Source: Bacillota bacterium (GTDB lineage Bacteria > Bacillota > Sulfobacillia > JAJYWN01). From it: a stretch of 64,000 bases of DNA. Positions 1 through 9,149 of this stretch are shown here, in pieces. Within the stretch, counting starts at the first letter, position 1; every line of letters begins with the position of its first letter. A program made the translations under genes and the position numbers. Location: NCBI GenBank assembly GCA_021791495.1, contig JAJYWN010000060.1:1-64000 (forward strand), read 5' to 3'. The notes under the pieces were generated by a model. The model saw only the letters and a list, made by a program, of their open reading frames with translations, made no database searches and was not told where the DNA came from.

Positions 1-2943
1 CAGAAGCCTCCTAAGTGCAGGGTGGCCGGGCTGTGCTTTGATAAGCTGGACACGGAAAAAGGGATGGAAGTTCGCAGTCCCGACGGCGGCACCAGGATGC
101 TGAAGTACCCTTGGAGCGTCCTGGCCTACCAGATCGGTGGTGATGAGGGCTTGAAGATCCTTCACGCCGAGAGTAAGGCCGACGAACGCGAAACCCCTCC
201 CGCAGAGAATCTGCTGACTGAGCTTCTGGAACTGCCGACCAAAGAGGGGGTGGGCGTGCTCGTCCTCATCGACGAGGTTCTGATGTACGCCAGGGCCAAG
301 GTTTCGGAGAACTATGAGTGGCGGCACCGTTTGGCGAACTTCTTCCAGTACCTTACCCAGGCCGCTGCCAAGGTAGACCGATGCTGTGTCGTGGCCTCAC
401 TCTTGGCAACGGACCCGCGCAAGAGCGATACGCTTGGTCGCGAGATTCAGGCGGAGCTCTATGACATCTTCCAGCGCCAGCGGGAGGAGGCCGTGGAGCC
501 GGTCATCAAGGAAGACGTGGCTGAGGTCCTGCGGAGGCGATTCTTCACTCCGGAGTCCCTCAAAGACCACGGTACTTTCCCGCCGCATGTCATGGCCGCT
601 CTGAAAGGTGTCTACGCCCTTGATGAGCAGACTGGCAAGCAAGGAGCTCATGCGGAAGACCGTTTTCTAAGGAGTTTCCCGTTCCATCCCGATCTGACCG
701 AGGTTCTCTACTCCAAGTGGACCCAGCTTACGCGGTTCCAGCGTACACGCGGCGTCCTGCGGACTTTTGCCTTAGCCCTGCGGGAAGCGGAGAAGTGGGA
801 TTCGAGCCCACTGATCGGACCGGCGGTGTTTCTTCCCGCCGAAGGGGCGGAGGGTTTGTCGGAGGCCATGAGAGAGATGGTGGCCGTAGCCGACACGGAA
901 GAATGGGAGGGCAAGAAGCAGGCTTGGACCGGCATCTTGGATAGCGAGTTCTCGCAGGCACGCCGCATACAGGCCGAGTCGGCGGGACTCAAACTGCGGG
1001 AGATCGAACAAGCCGTAGTAACCGTCTTCCTCCACTCTCAGCCCATCGGCCAGGACGCCAAGACGCGGGAGATCATGACGCTAGTGGGAGCTACGCGCCC
1101 CGACAAGATCGAACTAGAGAAGGGGCTCGGCCAGTGGGCTCAGACCAGCTTCTGGCTTGATGATCTGTTCACCAGCGGTGCGGACGCCCAGCTGCCTTCC
1201 ACATGGCGACTTGGCAACCGCCCGAATCTCACCCAGATGCATTCGGTGGCGGCAAAGGGCATCGGTGGTGATATCGTGCGGTCCCGTCTTTTGGATGAGA
1301 TTGGCAAAGTCAAGGCTCTCACCGCCAACGCCAACGCCGGCGGGATGCGGGTCCACACCCTCCCCGCTCATCCGAAAGACGTCCAGGATGATGGCGTTTT
1401 CCACTATGTCATTCTGGGCCCAAGTGCGGCTTCAGACCCCGGCACCATCAGTGCGGAAGCGCGCCGATACCTGGAGGAGACAACTGGGCCGGAGAAACCC
1501 AGGGTGTACCGAAACGCCGTTCTCCTTCTCGTTCCTTCCAAAGATGGCATGGAACTTGCCACGGCCCGCGTTCAGGAGTACCTGGCCTGGGAGATCGTCG
1601 CGGACGAGATCAAGAAACAGCAGAAAGACGGTGACGTCGACCCGGCCAGGGCTCAAACGCTACGGATCAACATCGACAAGGCCAAAGGTCGGATACCGGA
1701 CGCGATCAGACAAGCCTATTGTGTGGTGGCCACTGTCTCCAAGAAGAACGAAGACGATTCCTTCAAGATAACGGTAACCGACGAGCCCCATTTCAACATC
1801 GTCAAAGCCGATAACCGGTCCCGAATTCAGGACACGGCGGTCACGGCCGAGGCCCTGCTACCGGACGGGCCGTACAACCTCTGGCGGGAAGAAGAGACTA
1901 GCCGGCGCGTCAAGGACCTCGCCGGCGCCTTCGCACAACTCCCCCACCTGCCCAAAATGATCAAGACCGCTGCCATCCTGGACACGCTGGCCCACGGATG
2001 CGAGGAAGGCGTCTTTGTTCTGAAGCTGGTGCGGCCAGATGGCACTTTCCGGACCTGGTGGATGAGCAGACCCGACGATACGGCGCTCAACGATTCCGCC
2101 CTCGAGCTTGTCCTCCCAGGAGCGGCGGAACTGAGTGAGGTTCAACCCGGCCTCCTTGCTCCCGGCCGCCTGCCTGGCCTGTGGAACTCAAGCGAGATCA
2201 CTATGCAGGTAGTGACCGATTACTTCGGGGGCACCACGGTCGTCCAAGTTGATCGTGGCACCTATCAGGAACCCTTCCAAATTCCGAAAGCCGATGCCGC
2301 TACGGTTGGCAAGGCAGTGGAAACGGCGGTGGAGAAAGGCCTGCTCTGGTTGCAGTCGGGGCCGGCAAGCATCCTGGGGGAACCGATCCCGCCGGGAGTG
2401 CTCGGCCCGAACTCGACCTTGAGCGCCCCACCCTCTCTCATCACACCGTCGGAGATACTCCCGGAGAACCTGCCGGGAGCGTGGAAAGACGGCGCGGCTT
2501 CGGGGCTCGGCATTGCCACAGCTCTTTCCGTGAAGGCTGGCAAGACCCTACCTTGGAAAACGGTCAAGGACGTGATCACAGCAGCGGTCAACGCCCGTTT
2601 CCTCGAACTCGTCGAAGGATCTCACGATTGGCCTTGCGACTTCCCGTCCGCCCAGGCCGTTGCTTTCCGGGTGCCGGCCGCCAGCCCTGTCACCGTTGGC
2701 GGTGGCGGTGGAATTCCGCATTCTAAGGTCCTCGTGGCCAGCACAACGCTTGACCCCTCGCAGATCCAGGACCTGGCGGAAGCCATCCCGAAGCTGCTCG
2801 AGATTAAGGCCAGAACCGGTGTTCCGATTAGATTTGTGGTGACAATCGAACTTGGGGACGGAGCTGATACGCCTTTCGACTCCACACGAAAGGAGATTGC
2901 TGCGGTTTTGAAGACTACAGGCCAGAGCTTTCAGTTCAACTGA
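1..2943 (+). CDS. DUF499 family ATPase, 5'-truncated by window edge
   Basis: The frame is open from base 1, so the true start lies outside the window; the first in-frame start-like codon is GTG at 22. About 980 residues are visible. A hydrophobic Walker B-like strand ending in LIDEVLMYARA lies near residues 80-92, followed by a V-ASLLATDPRKSD stretch and the PVIKEDVAEVLRRRFF segment, a pattern I associate with DUF499 proteins. The P-loop expected before it would be upstream of the window. The C-terminal half shows no catalytic motif I recognise, apart from a glycine run near residue 897. DUF499 ATPases are usually found with DUF1156 methylases, DUF3780 proteins and helicases in anti-phage clusters; those partners would have to lie to the left. 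The family call is from recognition, not a search. Confidence 0.72.
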   Translation, partial: QKPPKCRVAGLCFDKLDTEKGMEVRSPDGGTRMLKYPWSVLAYQIGGDEGLKILHAESKADERETPPAENLLTELLELPTKEGVGVLVLIDEVLMYARAKVSENYEWRHRLANFFQYLTQAAAKVDRCCVVASLLATDPRKSDTLGREIQAELYDIFQRQREEAVEPVIKEDVAEVLRRRFFTPESLKDHGTFPPHVMAALKGVYALDEQTGKQGAHAEDRFLRSFPFHPDLTEVLYSKWTQLTRFQRTRGVLRTFALALREAEKWDSSPLIGPAVFLPAEGAEGLSEAMREMVAVADTEEWEGKKQAWTGILDSEFSQARRIQAESAGLKLREIEQAVVTVFLHSQPIGQDAKTREIMTLVGATRPDKIELEKGLGQWAQTSFWLDDLFTSGADAQLPSTWRLGNRPNLTQMHSVAAKGIGGDIVRSRLLDEIGKVKALTANANAGGMRVHTLPAHPKDVQDDGVFHYVILGPSAASDPGTISAEARRYLEETTGPEKPRVYRNAVLLLVPSKDGMELATARVQEYLAWEIVADEIKKQQKDGDVDPARAQTLRINIDKAKGRIPDAIRQAYCVVATVSKKNEDDSFKITVTDEPHFNIVKADNRSRIQDTAVTAEALLPDGPYNLWREEETSRRVKDLAGAFAQLPHLPKMIKTAAILDTLAHGCEEGVFVLKLVRPDGTFRTWWMSRPDDTALNDSALELVLPGAAELSEVQPGLLAPGRLPGLWNSSEITMQVVTDYFGGTTVVQVDRGTYQEPFQIPKADAATVGKAVETAVEKGLLWLQSGPASILGEPIPPGVLGPNSTLSAPPSLITPSEILPENLPGAWKDGAASGLGIATALSVKAGKTLPWKTVKDVITAAVNARFLELVEGSHDWPCDFPSAQAVAFRVPAASPVTVGGGGGIPHSKVLVASTTLDPSQIQDLAEAIPKLLEIKARTGVPIRFVVTIELGDGADTPFDSTRKEIAAVLKTTGQSFQFN

Positions 2944-3114
2944 GTTGCGAATTCTGGTTCATGAGGGGTGAAGACATGCCGGTTTCACGGTGTTTTTGAC
3001 CCCAAGACTCCTGAAGACATTGTAGGGGTGACGCGGAATCGTGTCGAAACGCGTTCTTGGTACAGGTTCCCGTGTCCATTTCTCCTAAGTCTTTGGAAGC
3101 AGGAGTGATGCGGA

Positions 3115-4152
3115 TTGAGTGAGGCCAAAGTGATTAGCATTGTGAACTATAAGGGCGGAGTCGGTAAGACTACAGCTGCCTATAACATCGGCTCAGGCCT
3201 GGCCTATCTGGCTGATAAGAAGGTTCTCCTCATAGACCTAGATCCCCAGTGTTCGCTCTCGAATGTCTGTGTCAAAGCCTATAGCAGACGTTATGATCGT
3301 CAGGTGCAAGTTCCAACGCTTAGTGTCACGCAGACGATTAATAGCGTCATACGGCAGTATCTCGAGCACATTGACTACGGTGTGCCAGCCAGCATCCTGC
3401 TTAAGGATATGCTCTTTAGCAATTTCTACCGTGGGTATTACTGGTCTCTGGACGGGTTTGACTTCATTCCGACTACGATGTACGACACGTCTAAGACTGG
3501 CTTTGGAAAGGGTCTTGACGACCTCGAAATCGATATTGCCATGCGGCTAAGCGGAGATGCAAGCCGCTTCAAACAGCTGTCAATACTGCCCAGGTTCTTC
3601 GCCGATCTGGATTTAGATTCAAAGTACGATTACATCATCTTCGATTGCCCGCCGGCAAACAGCTTGATTACCCAGAATGCCCTCATGGTGTCGGACTATT
3701 ACCTTATACCAACAATAATGGATGAAATGTCCTCTGACGGAATTGCCCACATGGATAGCCTTATCCAGAACAGCGTGTTTGCGGCTTTCAAGAACAGGTA
3801 TGGAGAGCTGGCGGAGACTCATCCTGAACGGTTCGCTAGGTTCTTCAGAAAAGAGCCCGCTAAACTACTTGCTATATTCGAGAGCATCCGCAAGACTACA
3901 GTCGTCACAGACGTGTGGCGCAATAGGGTAGAGGCGCGGTTCCCTGGCAAGCTGCTCAACTCGGTTATCTGCCATCATCGTGGTGTTGCTGATGCTATGG
4001 GCCAAGGCTACAACGTGTACTCAGTCGATTTGGGCCGACGCCAGTATGAACCTTCTCGGACGTTCACGGCCCTCATCCTTGAGATCCTCGACGAACTTGG
4101 GGTCTCGTATAACGCCGACTCCGTGAAGACCCGCTCTACGACCTGGCTCTAA
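3115..4152 (+). CDS. ParA-like ATPase (AAA_31/SIMIBI class)
   Basis: A 345-residue protein with the deviant Walker A of ParA/MinD ATPases (KGGVGKTT, residues 13-20), the switch motif DLDPQ (41-45) and a Walker B strand YIIFDCPP (173-180). ParA-type ATPases dimerise on ATP and bind DNA or membranes to position cargo. It starts with TTG at 3115, seven bases after AGGAGTG (3101-3107). A long insertion between the switch and Walker B regions (about residues 60-160) makes it larger than a minimal ParA. No parB-like gene or parS repeats are visible; its only evident partner is the small gene 20 bases downstream. Its place between DUF499 and Lamassu-type genes suggests either a plasmid/integrated-element origin or a defence role; the sequence does not decide. 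Confidence 0.85.
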   Translation: MSEAKVISIVNYKGGVGKTTAAYNIGSGLAYLADKKVLLIDLDPQCSLSNVCVKAYSRRYDRQVQVPTLSVTQTINSVIRQYLEHIDYGVPASILLKDMLFSNFYRGYYWSLDGFDFIPTTMYDTSKTGFGKGLDDLEIDIAMRLSGDASRFKQLSILPRFFADLDLDSKYDYIIFDCPPANSLITQNALMVSDYYLIPTIMDEMSSDGIAHMDSLIQNSVFAAFKNRYGELAETHPERFARFFRKEPAKLLAIFESIRKTTVVTDVWRNRVEARFPGKLLNSVICHHRGVADAMGQGYNVYSVDLGRRQYEPSRTFTALILEILDELGVSYNADSVKTRSTTWL

Positions 4153-4172
4153 TCCGGAAGGAGAGGATAGAC

Positions 4173-4745
4173 CTGAAGGTAAAGAACGCCCTAACTTTAG
4201 TCGAGGCCTGTCATGCTTTCCTTGCGGCGACTGGCTGTTCGAAGCGGCAACTGGCGCCCCTTGAAGAACTCATCGAGGTTCTATCGCCAGTTTCGGATCA
4301 GGACATAAGGTCCATATCGAACGTAGCGGAGGGCGGCAGACCGCAGAAACCCAGCCGACCAAGCCCTAGGATGGCAAAGTCGTCAATGATACGGGCTGCC
4401 ATTGCAGTACGCCAGATGAAGCTGTCCCAGGAAGGTAGTTATTCCGGGACTGACCGTGAACTGGCCGAGGACCTAAGGCAGAGGCATCCGCTTCTGGCGT
4501 CCACACTGCAGCTCCCGGTGGAGCAACTTCCCGAAGTGCTATCTCAACCCGACCAATGGACAGTTGATGAACTCGGATGCCTATTGGTTGTCTTCTTCGG
4601 GTCGAAGAAGGTCCCCAAAATGACAAAGGACGGTTTGCTCCAGACTCTAACTCACCTTGCGCGTAGCTACAGATACACTCAGACCATTCAAGAGACCTTC
4701 GCAGGACGCCACACGACGGGGAAGGATCAATCTTCCCAGCCATAA
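4173..4745 (+). CDS. Hypothetical protein, ParA partner, probable CTG start
   Basis: About 190 residues, not recognised. An ATG at 4371 would give only 124 residues, but the frame is open back to the ParA stop, and a ribosome site GAGAGG (4161-4166) sits six bases before an in-frame CTG at 4173. The upstream 66 codons read as normal protein (ALTLVEACHAFLAATGC...), so I take CTG as the start. The protein is hydrophilic and helical with no visible membrane segment or metal motif. It lies 20 bases after the ParA stop and is probably cotranscribed; by position it could be a ParA adaptor or DNA-binding partner, which is inference only. Confidence 0.6.
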   Translation: MKVKNALTLVEACHAFLAATGCSKRQLAPLEELIEVLSPVSDQDIRSISNVAEGGRPQKPSRPSPRMAKSSMIRAAIAVRQMKLSQEGSYSGTDRELAEDLRQRHPLLASTLQLPVEQLPEVLSQPDQWTVDELGCLLVVFFGSKKVPKMTKDGLLQTLTHLARSYRYTQTIQETFAGRHTTGKDQSSQP

Positions 4746-4977
4746 TCAACGTCCGCCGCTTTCCCCCTGAGGAGTTGCATGGCACGGCCGTCGGGACTTG
4801 CCCGGCGTTTGGCGATTCGGCTGACGGCCAAGAAAAGTGGTGGTGCCGCTGCCCCAATTCAAACGGCAGGTTGCCATCGCGGCCTCCAACCAGGTTCTCA
4901 TAGGGCATCGACGATTCCGTCGAATCTGGGTGATGAAGGCCAGTATTGTGTGCAAACGCCTGGCCTACTACCCGGTA

Positions 4978-6915
4978 TCACGGGCCGCGATAGTTGGGCA
5001 CCAACGGCGGGTAAGCCTCTTCGTCCGGCGTCATGTAACGGCTCTTGACCTCTACACCGGAGATCTTCGGGGCAACAAACTCCTTGTCGATGATAATGAA
5101 CTGGGTGTCGGCAAGGGTGCTGGCGGCAAGTCCATATAGGTACTGGTAGAAGGAGTAAAACAGCTCCTGATCAACGTCTTCGCCAATGTTCTTCATAGGT
5201 GTGTCGATTATGAGAAGACTCGGGAGCGGCAGTTTCCAGATGGCGGACACCTGGTGAACAGCCAACGCATAACATACCTTAAAGAGCGTCTTCTTGCCGC
5301 CACTCCACGCACTGGTGAAACCCCATTCCAATCCCTGTTTGCCGCTGCTAGTGATTGTTGGGATCCACGTGTTAGTGTCTAGAGATACGCGATCAGTCGA
5401 AGACACGCCGGGCACCCCGACAGCCAAGAGAGCCTCCAAGAAGAAACTAGCTACGTCGCTAACGCGTGCCTTTGCACCATCAAGCCGTGACCTTTCACGC
5501 TGCAGTTCTGCATTCAGCCGCTCAATCTCGGCCTGCAGAGCGGACGCCCGATCCTCCAGAGATCCTAGTGCAGCAGGCATTTCCATAATCTTGGACAAAC
5601 CCCGGAGCCGCTCTTCTGATGTGGCAATCTCTCTCTCGACTTCCCTCGCCTGAGACAAGAAAACCGATTCGTAGACTTCGAGCTCTTCCTTCAGTCTGCG
5701 GTCAAGTTCGGTTTTTGCCTTTCTAACCTCATCGACTTCTGAAGTTTGTCTGGTGAGTGCCGCCTTGTGACGCTGTAGCGATTCTTCGATCTCCTCTATA
5801 CGCTTGTCCAAGTCAGCCTCAGCATCTGAAACGCTAATCTCACCACTATCCTTACTGGGGTGCATTCCGCAAACAGGGCAAGCCCCTTCATCCCGAATCA
5901 CACCTTCTAAGGAAGATCCGCAGGAAGGACATCGCAGGAAGGTAACGTCCGATAGGACTATGGACGCAGCAGCCACGCGCCCCAGCTGTACTCTTCGGGC
6001 CACGAACTCACTTCTCAGGTGTTCTTGTTCTGATATCCTCGACGTGAGATCATGGAGAGCCTGGGTCAACATCTCGGCCTTCTTGCCCAAGTCGCGAAGT
6101 CTATCACGCATATCATCAGTGGCGTGGGTCTGCCTCAAATAGCCAGCTCTCATGCTCTGACGTTCTAGTCGCAACTGAGACAGCTTCGAGTTCTCTTGAT
6201 CGACCGCCTTTGCGAGCTCGGAGTCAGAGGCGTACCCAAAGCCTTCAAGAAAATCGCGAACATTTCTCACGGCTTCAAGCTTTTCCTGCCTCTCCTTCCG
6301 CCTCGACTCAATATCCGATTCCAACTGGGCCATGGTTGGGGAGTAGAAGCCCGTTACGAATCTCATTACGTCTCTACTCTTGAGTTTCTTGAATTGATCC
6401 TCCATGTAGAAGAATGACGAATCCAGGTCGTCTTGGTTTAGATAACAATAGAACATAAAGTCTCTGAAGCTAAGCCTTACTAGCTCCGAACTGGAATCGC
6501 CATGGCCCCGACGAACGCGCGGCGGAGTGATCCCGACAAGGTAAAAGACTAGGTCGCTTAGCGTATAGACCTCGGTGCCGCTGACAATGGGTGAGTCCCC
6601 TGGATCCAGCGGAGCTATCACTCTGCCAACATCGCCAGAATCGTTGATCCAGGACACTTTGACCCGGTTGTGCTTTGGCTGCCTTTCTATCACTACACTG
6701 TAAGTTCCAATTCTGGCCGAGAGCTCGGCTGTCACCAGCTCTCTCAATGCGGGACTTAGGGTCAAGCTCCCTCCAAGGCAGAAATCTATTAGTCGAACAA
6801 TCGACGACTTTCCGGCCGCGATTTTGCCGTGGAAGAAGGAAACCTGTGAACTGAGGTCAATCAAGATTCTGGTTGAACGCATCTGGAGCGTCAGAGTGAC
6901 AAACTTGATCCTCAC
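4978..6915 (-). CDS. lmuB-like: Lamassu LmuB-like / ABC-3C SMC-type ATPase with zinc hook
   Basis: A 645-residue SMC/Rad50-like ATPase. A Walker A (G30-KIAAGKS-37) opens the protein. Two long coiled-coil arms (about 200-310 and 360-480) flank a Rad50-type zinc hook with C329/C332 and C346/C349. A signature-like WSGGKKT (537-543) and a Walker B strand LLIIDTPMKN (567-576) close it. The position after Walker B aspartate is T, not the usual E, as in some other conflict-system ABC ATPases. The gene starts with GTG overlapping the upstream stop by four bases (GTGA), so it is translationally coupled to the middle gene. In Lamassu/ABC-three-component systems this ATPase is thought to sense phage-linked DNA structures and release the nuclease. 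Family assignment rests on motif order and gene context. Confidence 0.83.
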   Translation of the reverse strand: MRIKFVTLTLQMRSTRILIDLSSQVSFFHGKIAAGKSSIVRLIDFCLGGSLTLSPALRELVTAELSARIGTYSVVIERQPKHNRVKVSWINDSGDVGRVIAPLDPGDSPIVSGTEVYTLSDLVFYLVGITPPRVRRGHGDSSSELVRLSFRDFMFYCYLNQDDLDSSFFYMEDQFKKLKSRDVMRFVTGFYSPTMAQLESDIESRRKERQEKLEAVRNVRDFLEGFGYASDSELAKAVDQENSKLSQLRLERQSMRAGYLRQTHATDDMRDRLRDLGKKAEMLTQALHDLTSRISEQEHLRSEFVARRVQLGRVAAASIVLSDVTFLRCPSCGSSLEGVIRDEGACPVCGMHPSKDSGEISVSDAEADLDKRIEEIEESLQRHKAALTRQTSEVDEVRKAKTELDRRLKEELEVYESVFLSQAREVEREIATSEERLRGLSKIMEMPAALGSLEDRASALQAEIERLNAELQRERSRLDGAKARVSDVASFFLEALLAVGVPGVSSTDRVSLDTNTWIPTITSSGKQGLEWGFTSAWSGGKKTLFKVCYALAVHQVSAIWKLPLPSLLIIDTPMKNIGEDVDQELFYSFYQYLYGLAASTLADTQFIIIDKEFVAPKISGVEVKSRYMTPDEEAYPPLVPNYRGP

Positions 6916-7478
6916 CGGCCAGCAGCCTCCTCAAGTAGAAGGCTTGAGATCTCGGGGAAGACGAAGTAGACGAGTCGCGTAAGCGCGGTACCGTTGAGAC
7001 TTAGGTGCCGCTTCAGAAACATCGCCCTCGTGTTGAGCGCTTTGAACTGAGGCAGCGAGCTGAGCCTCGAGGCTGTCGTTTCCCCAAGTGGAGTCATTGC
7101 GAGTGCGTCAGACGGTCCCTGATGCTCCAACCTAATAAGGCCACGAGCGATCAATAGGTTCGCCCACCTGCGATAGCGCAAATCCCAAGGCCCATATCGG
7201 AAAGGAGCCATCTGTGACTCCACACTGTTCTGCTCGAAGTCCAGCGTCACAACTCTGGATCCGTCCACGCCAAGACGATTGAGGGCCCTCTCCAGACATG
7301 CTGGGTATCTGAGGAAGAAATCTAGCTTGGCAATCCTGACAAGACCGCCCGAACCAGGACTGCTATCCCTGCCCAGAGCAGACAGAAGAAGGAGTAAGCG
7401 GGCTATGTGCAAGTCGTCGTTGGCCTCAAGTGATGACTCAAGTGCCAGGAGTCTCAACGTGATCCCCCATTTCTCCAA
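6912..7478 (-). CDS. lmuC-like: Lamassu LmuC-like / ABC-3C middle component
   Basis: A 188-residue helical protein with no catalytic motif, placed between the nuclease gene and the SMC-like ATPase gene. It overlaps the nuclease gene by about 41 bases at its start and the ATPase gene by four at its end. Small proteins in this position are the middle component of ABC-three-component/Lamassu operons; they bind the ATPase dimer and show little sequence conservation. The assignment therefore depends mainly on context. A later start is possible, since the overlap with the nuclease gene is rather long. Confidence 0.62.
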   Translation of the reverse strand: MEKWGITLRLLALESSLEANDDLHIARLLLLLSALGRDSSPGSGGLVRIAKLDFFLRYPACLERALNRLGVDGSRVVTLDFEQNSVESQMAPFRYGPWDLRYRRWANLLIARGLIRLEHQGPSDALAMTPLGETTASRLSSLPQFKALNTRAMFLKRHLSLNGTALTRLVYFVFPEISSLLLEEAAGR

Positions 7479-8703
7479 GAGGGAATTTCTTGCTCCACCA
7501 AACTTTGCATTCCTCAGTAAGAATCCCGGCTATTCCGAGAAGATGCTCATACATGCATCCGTGTAGGCGCTCTCGGTCATCCGAGTATCGTCTTGTCAAC
7601 CGTTCGCGAACTTCAATAAGCATCTGGGTTCCAAAGCGGTCGCCGGAGAGTGACACATTATCAAACGCCTCTTGGCAGGCATTCAGCACTACTAACTCCG
7701 CATTGTCGTAGTATTGCACTGCTCTGTCATCCCCGTGTTTGGCCAACCAAGCCAGGACCAGGTGTTCCGCGGAGTATTTGAGGTCCTGAAGGATCTGAAT
7801 GTTCTCTTCGGAGACACCACCACGATCAAGCTTAAGCTTCATGGTTTCTAGGCCGCTGAGTGCCAGGGGCAATCCAGAGCGGTGTTCCTTCTTCAGTGCC
7901 AAGTCCGGGCCGAAAGACTGCTCCAGAACAATGAGGAGTTCCTGCTTGGTGATCTTCTTGCTTCGGATGATAGCCCTTGCCCGCTCGTCATCAGGGTTCA
8001 CACGCAGAACCAAATGCCGGTCCGTAGAACTGGGGTTCGGCAAAGAAGCAGCCCGGCTCATCCTGTCTATTAGGAGGCTGGCAGCCTTCTTGCACTCTTT
8101 CGCGTTTGAAGTTCTAGCTTGGGGCAATTCGGCTATGCGCATCCCCAAGACGTCTTCAGCCGATTCAAGACTGACCACTTCATCGATATGAACCTTACTT
8201 AGCGTGCTCAGAATCTCCGACTCGTCTACTGATGCGATAACAGCCGAAATCCTCTTGACGAAAGTCCGTAACAGTTTATCTGGGGCTGGGGAGTTGCGTC
8301 CCGAAGCCAGCCTCAAGAGATGTGGCAGGTTGGCACCGTTGTCTTTGACCTCATTGAAACCGCAGTTCGTCGAGAGAACAAAGCGGACAAATGCTCCTGC
8401 AAACTCCCTATCTAGCTGGACAAACTGGGCCAAGGTTTTGACCACGTCGTCATCCGTGGCTTTAAAGGGGCCGAGCCCGACCTTTCGAGTCTTTACCTGT
8501 ACACCTATGAATGAGTGATCCGTTTTCTCAACCAAGATGTCTTCTTGCTGCTCGCAATAGACCTCTTCGATCCCCGCTTTCTCGTTGAAGATCTCGAGAG
8601 CCAGTAGAGCCGCTCTGGCAGCTTGATAGCGGAAGCGTCGTTGTGTCTCATCACCGGGGTCAGAGTCGTCGAGAACCTCACTTGGTATTTGGGCCGGAAG
8701 CAT
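7438..8703 (-). CDS. lmuA-like: Lamassu LmuA-like Cap4/DUF4297 nuclease
   Basis: 421 residues from ATG at 8703, which is preceded by GGAGGG about six bases upstream; the frame is open 12 codons further to a GTG, but that has no ribosome site. The N-terminus is a Cap4-type double-strand DNA nuclease domain (DUF4297). It has RRFRYQAARAALLALE (22-37), IEEVYCEQQEDILV with E51 and D55, then IGVQVKTRK with the Q-x-K core at 69-71. The rest is helical and probably the sensor/oligomer part. It is the first gene of the three-gene operon. In Lamassu this subunit is the effector that degrades DNA once the SMC-like ATPase is triggered. The nuclease call is firm; the system call follows from the three genes together. 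Confidence 0.84.
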   Translation of the reverse strand: MLPAQIPSEVLDDSDPGDETQRRFRYQAARAALLALEIFNEKAGIEEVYCEQQEDILVEKTDHSFIGVQVKTRKVGLGPFKATDDDVVKTLAQFVQLDREFAGAFVRFVLSTNCGFNEVKDNGANLPHLLRLASGRNSPAPDKLLRTFVKRISAVIASVDESEILSTLSKVHIDEVVSLESAEDVLGMRIAELPQARTSNAKECKKAASLLIDRMSRAASLPNPSSTDRHLVLRVNPDDERARAIIRSKKITKQELLIVLEQSFGPDLALKKEHRSGLPLALSGLETMKLKLDRGGVSEENIQILQDLKYSAEHLVLAWLAKHGDDRAVQYYDNAELVVLNACQEAFDNVSLSGDRFGTQMLIEVRERLTRRYSDDRERLHGCMYEHLLGIAGILTEECKVWWSKKFPLGEMGDHVETPGT

Positions 8704-8945
8704 AGGCGCCCTCCAATCGGTGGCAGCCTGGTATACCACTGTATGACAGATCTCCCAACAAAGAACAGCTATTTGACTTTGGTGCCCAAGTTCCTCTTTG
8801 CCAAGCCCAACCTCAGTCCCTCAAGTAATGACACTGTGGGGATTCTGAACTGGGTGAGATAGCGCGCCCACTTGGGTCGATGCACTCCACAAGAAAATGC
8901 CGGATCAAGGTCGTCGCCAATTGTGAGAAACCGAGGTGATCACCG

Positions 8946-9148
8946 TTGAAGGGTGCGGCTCCCGACAACCAGCGCATCCTCTAGGAGACCTTCGCCATTG
9001 CGGGTGCCGTGCTGGAAGCCTGCGGCCTGGCCAAGTCAAGCACGGACATCGACTTTCCGGCCGACGCTTCGGAACTGGCCCAGGTCCACAGCTCCTAGCT
9101 CCATGCCTTGATCAAGACCATCGACACGCCCGTCACCGTGGAGGATAC
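8946..9148 (+). pseudogene. Short decayed coding fragment with two in-frame TAG codons
   Basis: A TTG at 8946 follows GAGGTGA by about seven bases and opens a protein-like frame (MKGAAPDNQRIL, stop, ETFAIAGAVLEACGLAKSS..., stop, LHALIKTIDTPVTVEDTS). Both interruptions are TAG. The fragment ends where the converging NERD gene begins. I do not recognise the family. Simple decay is the likely explanation. It is worth noting only because the frame otherwise stays intact. Confidence 0.4.
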
Positions 9149-9149
9149 G

